NCBI RefSeq assembly: GCF_022397955.1
Contig: NZ_JAKEUQ010000027.1
Span: 31,681-74,643, forward strand
DNA length: 42,963 bases
Reading direction: 5' to 3'
DNA from: Vibrio sp. Isolate32
GTDB lineage: Bacteria > Pseudomonadota > Gammaproteobacteria > Enterobacterales > Vibrionaceae
Shown here: in pieces, positions 8,575 to 16,802 of the stretch
How positions within the stretch are numbered: the stretch's first letter is position 1
Layout: every line of letters starts with the position of its first letter
Program-made: the position numbers and the translations under genes
The notes under the pieces: model-generated
What the model saw: only the letters and a program-made list of their open reading frames with translations
Database searches by the model: none
What the model was told of the DNA's origin: nothing

Positions 8575-9123
8575 GTGTACCCTGTTTTAATTTTCACTTC
8601 ACTTTTATGCGTCATATTCCAACTAGAGCCAGTGCAGACTTGGGTCGTTTGGGATAAAAGTGCGATTGTCGATGGACAATGGTGGCGAATCCTAACAGGA
8701 AACTTTTCACATACCAACTACTCACATCTTCTGATAAATCTAGCAGGCTTGTGGATCATCAGCTATCTGTTTCAACCGAGCAAAAAACAGCTTGTTGTTG
8801 CTTTGCTTGTGATTAGTTTAGCGACTGGGGTCGCTCTGTTATTTTCGAGTATTCAGATCTACGTTGGTCTATCTGGCACTTTGCATGGGTTATTTGGCTT
8901 ATTCGCGCTCAGAGAGGCTTTAAACGGCAGGAAATCTAGTTGGCTGTTAATGTTGGGATTAGTCGCTAAAGTCGCTTGGGAGCAGCTTATTGGTCCTTCT
9001 AGTACGACTGGTGAATTGATTAACGCTCGTGTCGCGATTGAAGCCCACCTAGCAGGTGCACTGGCCGGGGGCTTCATAGCTATCGTTTTAAACCTAACCA
9101 ATAAAGAAACGGATCAAAGTTGA
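8575..9123 (+). CDS. rrtA: Rhombosortase RrtA (intramembrane serine protease)
   Basis: 182 residues from GTG at 8575, with about five or six hydrophobic segments. Rhombosortases are rhomboid-type intramembrane proteases that cut the GlyGly-CTERM tail from exported proteins, allowing their further processing and release. The catalytic Ser100 lies in YVGLSGTLHGLF and His158 in AIEAHLAGALAGG. WWRILTGNFSHTNYSHLLINL is the conserved loop region. An in-frame TTG at 8545 would add ten residues and overlap tapT, but it has no ribosome binding site; GGA six bases before the GTG is a modest one. The 3' end overlaps convergent comEA by 10 bp. No GlyGly-CTERM substrate is encoded in this window. Confidence 0.85.
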   Translation: MYPVLIFTSLLCVIFQLEPVQTWVVWDKSAIVDGQWWRILTGNFSHTNYSHLLINLAGLWIISYLFQPSKKQLVVALLVISLATGVALLFSSIQIYVGLSGTLHGLFGLFALREALNGRKSSWLLMLGLVAKVAWEQLIGPSSTTGELINARVAIEAHLAGALAGGFIAIVLNLTNKETDQS

Positions 9124-9413
9124 ATTCTTTCGCGGTTCTTTTTAACTGTCGCTTCACCTATCCCTTTCACACTCGCCAAGTCATCAGCAGTTGTAAACGC
9201 ACCGTTCTGCTCTCTGTAGTCGACAATCTCTTGGGCTTTTTTGTCACCAACACCAACCAGTAGTGCTGATAGCTCCTCTGCTGTCGCTGTATTGATGTTA
9301 ACCGTAATCTCAATCCCATCGTAAAGCTCGGCCTTGGTTGGGCTATCTGCAAACACAACAGGGCTTAAAAGCATTAGAAATGAAAGAAGTAATGTTGAGT
9401 ATATCGTGCGCAT
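9114..9413 (-). CDS. comEA: ComEA-family DNA-binding competence protein
   Basis: 99 residues. A signal peptide (residues 1-22, cut after VVFA) is followed by a tandem helix-hairpin-helix domain: VNINTATAEELSALL, VGDKKAQEIVDYRE and LASVKGIGEATVKKN. ComEA binds incoming double-stranded DNA in the periplasm and ratchets it inward during natural transformation. AAGGAACC precedes the ATG. In Vibrio cholerae, as I recall, comEA also lies next to ppiD and is controlled by TfoX/CRP-S; I found no full CRP-S site here. A weak -10 (TATAAG on minus, about 40 bp upstream) is the best local promoter candidate. Confidence 0.9.
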   Translation of the reverse strand: MRTIYSTLLLSFLMLLSPVVFADSPTKAELYDGIEITVNINTATAEELSALLVGVGDKKAQEIVDYREQNGAFTTADDLASVKGIGEATVKKNRERIQL

Positions 9414-9480
9414 AAATCGGTTCCTTTGTTCAAAAAAGGTAACTTATACATTTGCCGCGCGAGATAACACTACCACCAGA

Positions 9481-9514
9481 TAAAAATAAAGCGGGTCACC
9501 TAAATGGCCCGCTT
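9481..9514 (-). terminator. Terminator between ppiD and comEA
   Basis: On the minus strand AAGCGGGCCA and TGACCCGCTT pair (one G-T wobble) around a 6-nt loop and are followed by TTATTTTTA. It can end ppiD transcription. It would also end the short transcript from the promoter at 9582-9610, before comEA. Confidence 0.8.
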
Positions 9515-9577
9515 CGTTATACATATTGTTTTCATCAGTTCGTTTGTTGGCTCACAAATCTGATTTATCGAATAAAC
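9481..9577 (-). ncRNA. Possible small RNA in the ppiD-comEA gap
   Basis: Inference from signals only. A minus-strand promoter with a perfect -35 TTGACA (9605-9610), 17-bp spacing and -10 TACATA (9582-9587) points into a gene-free stretch that ends at the terminator 9481-9514. The implied RNA is about 95 nt, with an unstructured A-rich middle (9515-9560) and a strong terminator hairpin, the usual build of an Hfq-dependent small RNA. It could equally be a leftover promoter whose RNA is attenuated before comEA, or the ppiD 3' UTR alone. No homology to a named small RNA was recognised. Confidence 0.3.
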
Positions 9578-9581
9578 CTAA

Positions 9582-9610
9582 TATGTAAAACAACAACCAT
9601 CGCATGTCAA
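9582..9610 (-). promoter_or_regulatory. Sigma-70-type promoter in the ppiD-comEA gap
   Basis: TTGACA at 9605-9610, a 17-bp spacer, then TACATA at 9582-9587, read on minus. It lies after the ppiD stop and fires toward the terminator at 9481-9514 and comEA. Confidence 0.45.
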
Positions 9611-9675
9611 CTCTCGTTAGTCAGTCATCAAACAGGCTTAACTACCGAGCTAATCTAACTCAAGCTAACCTGAGC

Positions 9676-11541
9676 TTACTGACCTTGACCCACAACGTAG
9701 TACTCAACGTCTGCATTTTTTCGCAGTATGTTTAGTACATTAGTAAGGTCTTGCTGGTTACCAACGCGCTCCAACTGTGCACCAATTTGAGTGCTATAAG
9801 CTGGGTTGATTTCAGTCGTCACTTTTGAAAGCTCAACAACAACGATGTTACCGTTTTGGTCTTTAGATTGACCGAACACAGCTTGACCTGCTTCTGGTTT
9901 CGCTAGAGCGAATACAGATACAGCTAGTGGAGAGTTACGGTCAATCGTTTCAAGTTCAGTAAACTCAAGGTTGTTTTCCGCTAGAACAGCTTCGTTACCA
10001 GCTTTAAGGTCATTAACTAGAGAAACACCTAGCTCAACAGCTTGCTCTTCCGCTTTTACAGCAGATAGTGCAGCCACAACTTGATCTTTCACCTCTTCAA
10101 GAGGAAGAACTGTCTCATCACGAGTCTCTTCAACACGTACAACGATTACGTGCTCAGGTGCCACTTCGATAACTTCAGAGTTTAGGCCATCTTCTTTCAC
10201 TTCAGGGCTCAAGATAGCTTGCATTACTGCAGGCGTCTTCAACACTTCAGGTGCATCAGCTTGAGAGATAAAGTCAGTTGTTGTGATCTTAGCGTTGATA
10301 GCTTCTGCAGAGTCATCTAGTGAATCAGGGAATTCAAACGCTACTTTTTCTAGCTCAGTTTGCATTTCGTAGAACTGGTCTACTGCGTGTTGGTCTAGAA
10401 GTTCTTGCTTAATCTCCGCTGCTACTTCTGCGTATGGCTGAGATTCAGGCGCTTTTAGTTCGTCTAGCTTGATGATGTGGTAGCCGAAATCAGACTTAAC
10501 CAAACCAGTAGTATCACCAACGTTCTGAAGTGCGAAAGCTGCGTCTTCGAATGCTGGGTCCATAACATCACGTTCGATCCAACCTAGGTCACCGCCAACG
10601 TCTGCACTGCCGAAGTCGTCAGATTTCTCTTCCGCTAGCGTAGCAAAATCAGCGCCTGCGTTTAGCTCGTCTAGGATTGCTTGCGCTTTCGCTTCATCGT
10701 CGCCTTCAACAAGGATGTGGCTTACTTTACGTTGCTCTGCCGTTGAGTACTTGTCTAAGTGCTCTTGGTAGTATTTTTGTGCTTCTTCGTCGCTCACTTC
10801 AAGCTCAGACTTAAGTGCTTCAGCAGAAAGTTCAATGTAAGACACTTTAGCTTGCTCTGGACGAGTGTACGCTAGAGGGTTTTCAGTGTAGTACTGTTCG
10901 ATTTGCTCGTCAGTTAGCTCAACGTTTTTCGCAAGGTCAGCGACAGAAAGGGTTACTGTACGAATATCACGAGTTTGTGCTATTAGCTTGCTTTGCGTGT
11001 CGATTTCGCCTTGAAGAACAAACTCACTGCCTTGAAGTGCAGTGACAAGCTGGTTACGCATTAGGTCACGACGCATGTATTCAGCGAAGCTTTCTGCGCT
11101 GAAACCTGCACGACGTAGTGCTGCTTGGTAAACCTCTTGGTCGAATTGACCCGCCGTTTGGAACTGAGGCATTTCTAGAATCATTGTACGGATTTGAGAA
11201 TCACTGATTCGTAGGCCTAGAGACTCTGCTTGCTGCTCAAGTAGAACGTCGTTGATCATGCGATCAAGTACTGATTTACGGAAAGACTCTACGTATGCAG
11301 GGTCTGCAAGCATTTGAGCAAAGTAATCGCCAAGCTGAGATTGCATGCGATTGCGTTCGTTTTGGTAAGCTTGTTCGAACTCACCACGACCGATTTCTGT
11401 ATTGCCAACTTTAGCTGCTGCGTTGTTACCGCCACCGGTGATGTAGCTGCCTACACCTGCGAATACGAATGACAGGATAATCAACCCAAGGATAATTTTT
11501 ACCGCGATGCTATTCACGCCTTCGCGTAATCGATCCATCAT
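9676..11541 (-). CDS. ppiD: Periplasmic folding chaperone PpiD
   Basis: 621 residues. It has a single N-terminal membrane anchor (about residues 14-34, IAVKIILGLIILSFVFAGVG), then a SurA-like chaperone region and a parvulin domain in the middle (KVSHILVEGDDEAKAQAI through FGYHIIKLDEL). PpiD sits at the SecYEG exit with YfgM and helps newly translocated proteins fold; its parvulin domain in E. coli has little or no isomerase activity. The protein begins MMDRLREGVNS, so either of two adjacent ATGs may be used; GGAG lies about ten bases upstream. It follows hupB behind a strong terminator and so should have its own promoter in 11542-11617. Confidence 0.94.
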   Translation of the reverse strand: MMDRLREGVNSIAVKIILGLIILSFVFAGVGSYITGGGNNAAAKVGNTEIGRGEFEQAYQNERNRMQSQLGDYFAQMLADPAYVESFRKSVLDRMINDVLLEQQAESLGLRISDSQIRTMILEMPQFQTAGQFDQEVYQAALRRAGFSAESFAEYMRRDLMRNQLVTALQGSEFVLQGEIDTQSKLIAQTRDIRTVTLSVADLAKNVELTDEQIEQYYTENPLAYTRPEQAKVSYIELSAEALKSELEVSDEEAQKYYQEHLDKYSTAEQRKVSHILVEGDDEAKAQAILDELNAGADFATLAEEKSDDFGSADVGGDLGWIERDVMDPAFEDAAFALQNVGDTTGLVKSDFGYHIIKLDELKAPESQPYAEVAAEIKQELLDQHAVDQFYEMQTELEKVAFEFPDSLDDSAEAINAKITTTDFISQADAPEVLKTPAVMQAILSPEVKEDGLNSEVIEVAPEHVIVVRVEETRDETVLPLEEVKDQVVAALSAVKAEEQAVELGVSLVNDLKAGNEAVLAENNLEFTELETIDRNSPLAVSVFALAKPEAGQAVFGQSKDQNGNIVVVELSKVTTEINPAYSTQIGAQLERVGNQQDLTNVLNILRKNADVEYYVVGQGQ

Positions 11542-11607
11542 AATTTAAGTGCTCTCCGGATATGAAGCATTGGCTTCAAAATAAAAATCTATTCACGCGA
11601 TATTATC

Positions 11608-11640
11608 AGAAAAAGAAATGCGCATCAGTAGGATGCGCAT
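11608..11640 (-). terminator. hupB terminator
   Basis: ATGCGCATC and GATGCGCAT form a perfect 9-bp stem with a 5-nt loop, followed on minus by TTCTTTTTCTG. It is the last of four hairpins between hupB and ppiD. Confidence 0.8.
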
Positions 11641-11656
11641 AATTTAAATTAGTTCA

Positions 11657-11756
11657 ATGTGCTTCGCACATATACTGTTTAAGAATGAAACATCATTTTC
11701 AAACAGTAAACGCATTTTACTGCCTTCCCTCTTTCATTTAGAGGTTTCAGCAGTAG
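11657..11756 (-). other. Three stem-loops in the hupB 3' UTR
   Basis: Read from hupB: (1) 11718-11755, TACTGC/GCAGTA closing an inner CCTCT/AGAGG stem; (2) 11674-11707, a 15-bp stem (ACTGTTT...AAACAGT outer arms, one mismatch, one wobble, 4-nt loop); (3) 11657-11671, ATGTGC/GCACAT with a 3-nt loop. The terminator follows at 11608-11640. About 120 nt of 3' UTR is thus nearly all paired. Possible roles are mRNA protection or release of a 3'-UTR-derived small RNA. Confidence 0.55.
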
Positions 11757-11759
11757 AAA

Positions 11760-12032
11760 TTAGTTACATGCGTCTTTTAGTGCTTTACCCGCTTTGAAGC
11801 CAGGTACTTTAGCTTCTGCGATTTGGATCTCTTCACCAGTTTTTGGGTTACGACCTGTACGAGCTGCGCGAGTACGAACACTGAAAGTACCAAAGCCAAC
11901 AAGTGCAACTTGATCGCCTGATTGTAGCGTTGTACCAACGGCTTCGATGAATGCCTCTAGAGCGCGGCCAGCTGAAGCTTTAGAGATGTCTGCGTTTTCT
12001 GCGATTGATTCTACTAGTTGTGTTTTATTCAC
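11760..12032 (-). CDS. hupB: DNA-binding protein HU-beta
   Basis: 90 residues, the exact HU length. HU bends and compacts DNA in the nucleoid and assists replication, repair and recombination. The DNA-gripping beta-arm GFGTFSVRTRAARTGRNPKTG and the N-terminal dimer helices NKTQLVESIAENADI are present. The start is GTG at 12032, preceded by GGGGGAAAAACA. It lies between lon and ppiD, the same order as in E. coli (lon-hupB-ppiD), and is bounded by terminators on both sides. Confidence 0.97.
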   Translation of the reverse strand: MNKTQLVESIAENADISKASAGRALEAFIEAVGTTLQSGDQVALVGFGTFSVRTRAARTGRNPKTGEEIQIAEAKVPGFKAGKALKDACN

Positions 12033-12155
12033 TGTTTTTCCCCCAATGTGTCATCTGTGACTACTTATCGATGACTGTACGTTCCATTTTGGATTTAATT
12101 TAGCTGCAAGCCTTATTGCAAAAGGGCTGCCGCTTTGTTTAATAACTTAGCGTCC

Positions 12156-12193
12156 AAAAAAAACGCTGACAAGCCTTTTCGGGCCTATCAGCG
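12156..12193 (-). terminator. lon terminator
   Basis: On minus, CGCTGATAGGCC and GGCTTGTCAGCG pair over 12 positions (two G-T wobbles) around a CGAAAA loop, followed by eight T. A very strong Rho-independent terminator separating lon from hupB. Confidence 0.92.
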
Positions 12194-12223
12194 CAATTCT
12201 TTACTTATTTTTGCTATGCATCA

Positions 12224-14575
12224 CTATTTTTTCACGTCAAACTCGACCCCTGACGGATCTCGTTCTAACGCTACTTTGAGTACTTCATCAATCCACTGAA
12301 CCGTAATCACCTTCAAGTCAGCGATTACGTTGTCTGGAATCTCTTCCAAATCACGCTCATTGTCTTTAGGAATCAGTACCGTTTTGATGCCGCCACGGTG
12401 TGCTGCAAGCAGTTTTTCTTTCAAACCACCGATAGGCAAAACTTCACCACGAAGGGTAATTTCACCTGTCATACCGACCTCAGCTTTAACAGGGTTACCC
12501 GTCAAGCTAGACACTAATGCAGTACACATTGCGATACCCGCACTCGGGCCATCTTTCGGTGTCGCACCTTCCGGCACGTGAACGTGAATATCGCGCTTTT
12601 CGTAGAAATCTGAGTTAATACCCAGTTTTTCTGCACGAGAACGAACCACAGTCATCGCAGCTTGGATCGATTCTTTCATCACATCACCAAGTGAACCGGT
12701 TTGCGTTAGCTTACCTTTACCCGGCATTGCTTCAGTTTCGATAGTCAGTAGATCACCTCCAACTTGAGTCCAAGCTAACCCAGTCACTTGGCCGATACGG
12801 TTGCTTTCATCCGCTTTACCGAAGTCATGACGTTGAACGCCTAAGTACTCTTTCAGGTTATCAATGTTAACCGTTACAGACTTAAGGTCGCTGTCTAGCA
12901 AGATATTCTTCACTGCTTTACGACAGAGCTTAGAGATTTCACGCTCTAGGCTACGTACACCCGCTTCACGCGTGTAGTAACGAATGATGCCGATGATTGC
13001 AGAGTCTTCAATCTCAATCTCATGAGGCTTAAGACCATTGCGTTGAACTTGCTTATCGAGTAAGTGGCTCTTAGCAATGTTCAGCTTTTCATCTTCTGTG
13101 TAACCAGACAGGCGAATCACTTCCATACGGTCCAGTAGTGGGCCGGGAATGTCCATCGAGTTAGACGTTGCAACGAACATCACATCAGACAGATCGTAAT
13201 CGACTTCTAGATAGTGATCGTTAAATGCGTTGTTCTGCTCAGGGTCTAGAACTTCTAGAAGTGCTGAGGATGGGTCGCCACGCATATCAGAAGACATCTT
13301 ATCGATTTCATCTAACAGGAACAGTGGGTTTTTAACGCCAACTTTAGACATTTTCTGGATTAATTTGCCTGGAAGTGAGCCGATGTAAGTACGACGGTGA
13401 CCACGAATTTCAGCTTCATCACGAACGCCGCCTAGCGCCATACGTGTGTACTTACGACCCGTTGCCGCAGCAATCGAACGACCTAGCGAGGTTTTACCTA
13501 CACCAGGAGGACCTACAAGACAAAGGATTGGACCTTTTAACTTGTTGATACGGTTTTGTACTGCCAAGTACTCAAGAATACGTTCTTTAACACGCTCTAA
13601 GCCGTAGTGATCTTCGTTTAAGATCTCTTCCGCTTTGGCTAAATTCTTTTTAACTTTTGAACGCCTAGCCCAAGGAACACCAACCATCCAATCAATGTAG
13701 CTACGTACTACTGTTGCTTCAGCAGACATTGGCGACATCATTTTCAGTTTTTGAAGTTCTTGCTCAGTTTTCTCACGAGCTTCTTGAGGCATCTTAGAAT
13801 CATCGATCTTCTTCTTCAGAGTCTCGAATTCATCAGGTGCATCGTCCATCTCGCCAAGTTCTTTCTGAATCGCTTTCATTTGCTCATTCAGGTAGTACTC
13901 ACGCTGAGACTTTTCCATCTGCTTCTTAACACGACCACGGATGCGTTTTTCAACCTGCAGGATATCAATCTCTGATTCCATTTGGCCCATCAGGAACTCT
14001 AGACGCTCAGTCACATCTAGAATCTCTAGTACGTGCTGTTTGTCTACCAGTTTAAGTGGCATGTGTGCTGCGATGGTATCAGCAAGGCGAGCGGCCTCAT
14101 CAATCCCATTCAGAGAGGTTAGAACCTCTGGTGGGATCTTTTTGTTTAGCTTAATAAAGCCTTCGAATTGATTGATCGCGCTGCGAACAACCACTTCTTG
14201 TTCTTTTTCGTCAAGTTCTGTGGTAACAACATATTCGGCATCCGCTAGGAAAAATTCACTTTCTTTGAACTCGTGAATTTTTGCACGTTGCTGACCTTCA
14301 ACAAGTACTTTAACCGTACCATCAGGGAGCTTAAGTAACTGAAGAATGGTAGCGACGGTACCTACTTTAAATAGGTCGTCAATTGAAGGCTCATCAGTGT
14401 CCGCTTCTTTCTGCGCAACAAGTAGTACTTGTTTGTTAGCTTCCATTGCCGACTCTAGGCAAGTAATCGATTTTTCACGACCAACAAACAATGGAATAAC
14501 CATGTGTGGGTAAACCACTACATCACGTAGAGGTAGCACGGGGATTTCGATACGCTCGGAACGTTCCAAGTTCAT
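12224..14575 (-). CDS. lon: ATP-dependent protease Lon
   Basis: 783 residues (E. coli 784). Lon degrades misfolded proteins and unstable regulators in the cytosol. Domains in order: N-terminal substrate domain (IPVLPLRDVVVYPHMVIPLF), coiled coil around residue 240, AAA+ module with Walker A GPPGVGKTS (about 355) and Walker B FLLDEIDK, and protease domain with the Ser678/Lys721 dyad in PKDGPSAG and GGLKEKLLAAHRGG. It has its own sigma-32-like promoter 36 bp upstream of the ATG and a separate terminator, so it can be induced independently of clpX. Confidence 0.98.
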   Translation of the reverse strand: MNLERSERIEIPVLPLRDVVVYPHMVIPLFVGREKSITCLESAMEANKQVLLVAQKEADTDEPSIDDLFKVGTVATILQLLKLPDGTVKVLVEGQQRAKIHEFKESEFFLADAEYVVTTELDEKEQEVVVRSAINQFEGFIKLNKKIPPEVLTSLNGIDEAARLADTIAAHMPLKLVDKQHVLEILDVTERLEFLMGQMESEIDILQVEKRIRGRVKKQMEKSQREYYLNEQMKAIQKELGEMDDAPDEFETLKKKIDDSKMPQEAREKTEQELQKLKMMSPMSAEATVVRSYIDWMVGVPWARRSKVKKNLAKAEEILNEDHYGLERVKERILEYLAVQNRINKLKGPILCLVGPPGVGKTSLGRSIAAATGRKYTRMALGGVRDEAEIRGHRRTYIGSLPGKLIQKMSKVGVKNPLFLLDEIDKMSSDMRGDPSSALLEVLDPEQNNAFNDHYLEVDYDLSDVMFVATSNSMDIPGPLLDRMEVIRLSGYTEDEKLNIAKSHLLDKQVQRNGLKPHEIEIEDSAIIGIIRYYTREAGVRSLEREISKLCRKAVKNILLDSDLKSVTVNIDNLKEYLGVQRHDFGKADESNRIGQVTGLAWTQVGGDLLTIETEAMPGKGKLTQTGSLGDVMKESIQAAMTVVRSRAEKLGINSDFYEKRDIHVHVPEGATPKDGPSAGIAMCTALVSSLTGNPVKAEVGMTGEITLRGEVLPIGGLKEKLLAAHRGGIKTVLIPKDNERDLEEIPDNVIADLKVITVQWIDEVLKVALERDPSGVEFDVKK

Positions 14576-14610
14576 ATATTTCTCTCTTCCGCTTTAACTT
14601 ATAAAGCAGT

Positions 14611-14638
14611 ATATGGGGCTTAAACGACTGGATTCAAT
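14611..14638 (-). promoter_or_regulatory. Heat-shock (sigma-32-type) promoter of lon
   Basis: On minus, ATTGAAT (14632-14638) then 13 bp then CCCCATAT (14611-14618). The consensus is CTTGAAA - 13 to 17 bp - CCCCATnT, so the -10 is perfect and the -35 has five matches (TTGAA). It lies about 36 bp before the lon ATG, just downstream of the clpX terminator. Confidence 0.75.
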
Positions 14639-14643
14639 GGAAG

Positions 14644-14679
14644 AATAAAAAAAAGGAGGTAATTGCTTACCTCCTTTTT
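14644..14679 (-). terminator. clpX terminator (bidirectional shape)
   Basis: AAAAAGGAGGTAA and TTACCTCCTTTTT form a perfect 13-bp stem with a 4-nt loop. The A-run on plus gives a long T-run on minus for clpX. The arm TTACCTCC is also an anti-Shine-Dalgarno sequence. Confidence 0.9.
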
Positions 14680-14707
14680 CAATTTGAGCGACTTGTCTAA
14701 AAAAGAC

Positions 14708-15988
14708 CTACTCTGCAACAGCTGCTTGATTGTCTGAGTTGCTGTAAATCAACAGTGGCTCTGACTCACCATTGATTACCGACTCATCAATCACAACTTT
14801 GCTTACATCAGTTGAAGATGGCAGTTCGTACATCGTTTCTAGTAGAACACCCTCCAAGATAGAACGTAGACCACGAGCACCCGTTTTACGGCTCATCGCT
14901 TTCTTAGCAATCGCACGTAACGCGTCTTCGCGGAACTCTAGTTCTGTATCCTCTAGCTCAAATAATGCTGCGTACTGTTTAGTAAGTGCATTCTTTGGCT
15001 CACAAAGGATTTGGATTAGCGCTTCTTCATCAAGCTCTGTCAATGTTGTCGTAACAGGTAGACGACCAATGAATTCTGGGATTAGACCGTACTTCACTAG
15101 ATCTTCAGGTTCTACTTGAGTGAACAGTTCACCGATAGTTTTTGTTTCGTCTTTTGAACGCACTTCAGCGCCAAAGCCGATACCAGAACCTGTTTCTACA
15201 CGTTGTTCAATCACTTTATCTAGGCCAGCAAATGCACCACCACAGATAAATAGGATCTTAGACGTGTCCACTTGCAAGAACTCTTGCTGTGGATGCTTAC
15301 GACCACCTTGTGGTGGAACAGAAGCAACTGTACCTTCAACAAGTTTTAGTAGAGCTTGCTGTACACCTTCACCAGACACGTCACGCGTGATTGATGGATT
15401 TTCAGCTTTACGAGAAATCTTGTCGATTTCATCGATGTAAACAATGCCGCGTTCCGCTTTCGCTACGTCGTAATCACATTTCTGAAGCAACTTCTGGATG
15501 ATGTTTTCAACATCTTCACCCACGTAACCCGCTTCGGTTAGTGTAGTTGCGTCTGCCATTGTGAAAGGAACGTCTAGGAAACGAGCCAGTGTTTCAGCCA
15601 GTAGCGTTTTACCACTACCGGTAGGACCGATAAGAAGAATGTTACTCTTACCTAGTTCTACGCCTTCAGCTGTCGTATCACCATTACGTAAACGCTTGTA
15701 GTGGTTATATACTGCAACTGCTAGCACTTTTTTCGCGTATTCTTGACCGATTACATAGTCATCAAGGTGCTCACGAATCTCACGCGGCGTTGGCAGCGAT
15801 TCAGATTCTTTCTTAGGAAGAACATCTTTAATTTCTTCACGAATAATGTCGTTACAAAGATCGACACATTCATCACAAATGTAAACAGAAGGACCTGCGA
15901 TTAACTTGCGAACTTCGTGCTGGCTTTTGCCACAGAAAGAGCAGTAAAGCAGTTTACCGCTACCACCCTCTTTGCTTTTATCTGTCAT
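14708..15988 (-). CDS. clpX: ClpX unfoldase
   Basis: 426 residues. ClpX recognises tagged or regulated proteins, unfolds them with ATP and feeds ClpP. The N-terminal zinc-binding domain shows Cys16, Cys19, Cys38 and Cys41. Walker A GPTGSGKT is at 121-128, Walker B in GIVYIDEIDKI, and the substrate-gripping RKH loop is in GGRKHPQQ. It lies 82 bp after clpP and has a visible sigma-70 promoter in that gap, so it may be made both with clpP and alone. Confidence 0.98.
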   Translation of the reverse strand: MTDKSKEGGSGKLLYCSFCGKSQHEVRKLIAGPSVYICDECVDLCNDIIREEIKDVLPKKESESLPTPREIREHLDDYVIGQEYAKKVLAVAVYNHYKRLRNGDTTAEGVELGKSNILLIGPTGSGKTLLAETLARFLDVPFTMADATTLTEAGYVGEDVENIIQKLLQKCDYDVAKAERGIVYIDEIDKISRKAENPSITRDVSGEGVQQALLKLVEGTVASVPPQGGRKHPQQEFLQVDTSKILFICGGAFAGLDKVIEQRVETGSGIGFGAEVRSKDETKTIGELFTQVEPEDLVKYGLIPEFIGRLPVTTTLTELDEEALIQILCEPKNALTKQYAALFELEDTELEFREDALRAIAKKAMSRKTGARGLRSILEGVLLETMYELPSSTDVSKVVIDESVINGESEPLLIYSNSDNQAAVAE

Positions 15989-16025
15989 TCGCTAACCTCT
16001 TAGCCTTTACTCTCTATGGTTTGAG

Positions 16026-16055
16026 TGTATATCAATTTGCATCACTTTGCGTCAA
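16026..16055 (-). promoter_or_regulatory. Sigma-70 promoter of clpX
   Basis: On minus, TTGACG (16050-16055), 18-bp spacer, TATACA (16026-16031), about 38 bp before the clpX ATG and partly after the clpP stop. Confidence 0.55.
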
Positions 16056-16070
16056 ACAATTGCCCTGCAA

Positions 16071-16697
16071 TTATTGACCGCGGTGATTAAGAACTGAATC
16101 CACTAAACCGTATTCTACTGCTTGATCAGCAGACATGAAATTGTCACGATCTGTATCACGCTCAACAACTTCTAGAGGCTGACCAGTGTGCTCTGCCAAT
16201 AGTTTGTTTAGCTTTTGTTTGATCGTTAGGATCTCTTGCGCATGAATCTGAATATCAGACGCTTGGCCTTGGAAACCGCCAAGTGGCTGGTGAATCATTA
16301 CGCGGGAGTTTGGAAGCACGTGACGCTTACCTGGAGTACCACCCGCTAGTAAGAATGCGCCCATAGAACAAGCTTGACCCATACATACTGTGCTCACGTT
16401 CGGCTTGATGAACTGCATTGTGTCGTAGATTGACATACCTGCTGTTACGCTACCGCCCGGCGAGTTGATGTAAAGGTAGATATCTTTGTCTGGGTTTTCC
16501 GATTCCAAGAAAAGCAGTTGAGCCACGACAAGATTTGCCATGTGGTCTTCCACTTGACCTGTTAAGAAAATGATTCGTTCTTTTAATAGACGAGAATAAA
16601 TATCGTAAGAACGTTCACCACGGGAAGTCTGTTCAACCACCATAGGAACTAGTGCGTCCATAATCGATGGCATTGTATTTTTTTCTTGGTAGCTCAT
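16071..16697 (-). CDS. clpP: ClpP protease subunit
   Basis: 208 residues. ClpP forms the tetradecameric serine-protease chamber used with ClpX and ClpA. The triad is visible at the family positions: Ser111 in [11 protein letters not shown], His136 in [10 protein letters not shown], Asp185 in DTDRDNF. The first 14 or so residues are the propeptide removed by self-cleavage. It follows tig by 105 bp on the same strand; a possible promoter TTGACG-N18-TAACAA lies in that gap within a small stem-loop (16763-16779). Confidence 0.98.
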
Positions 16698-16802
16698 ATT
16701 CTTATGTCCCTAAAATAAATGGCCCGAATGATTAAATCATACGGACCATTGTTAGCAGAATTGTTGACCGTACGTCAACCTTCTACGTCAGATATTACTA
16801 TA

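Noticed and set aside
9414..9488. CRP-S (competence) site before comEA
   Set aside because: Only a lone TCGCG half-like sequence is present; the paired TGCGA half at proper spacing is missing.
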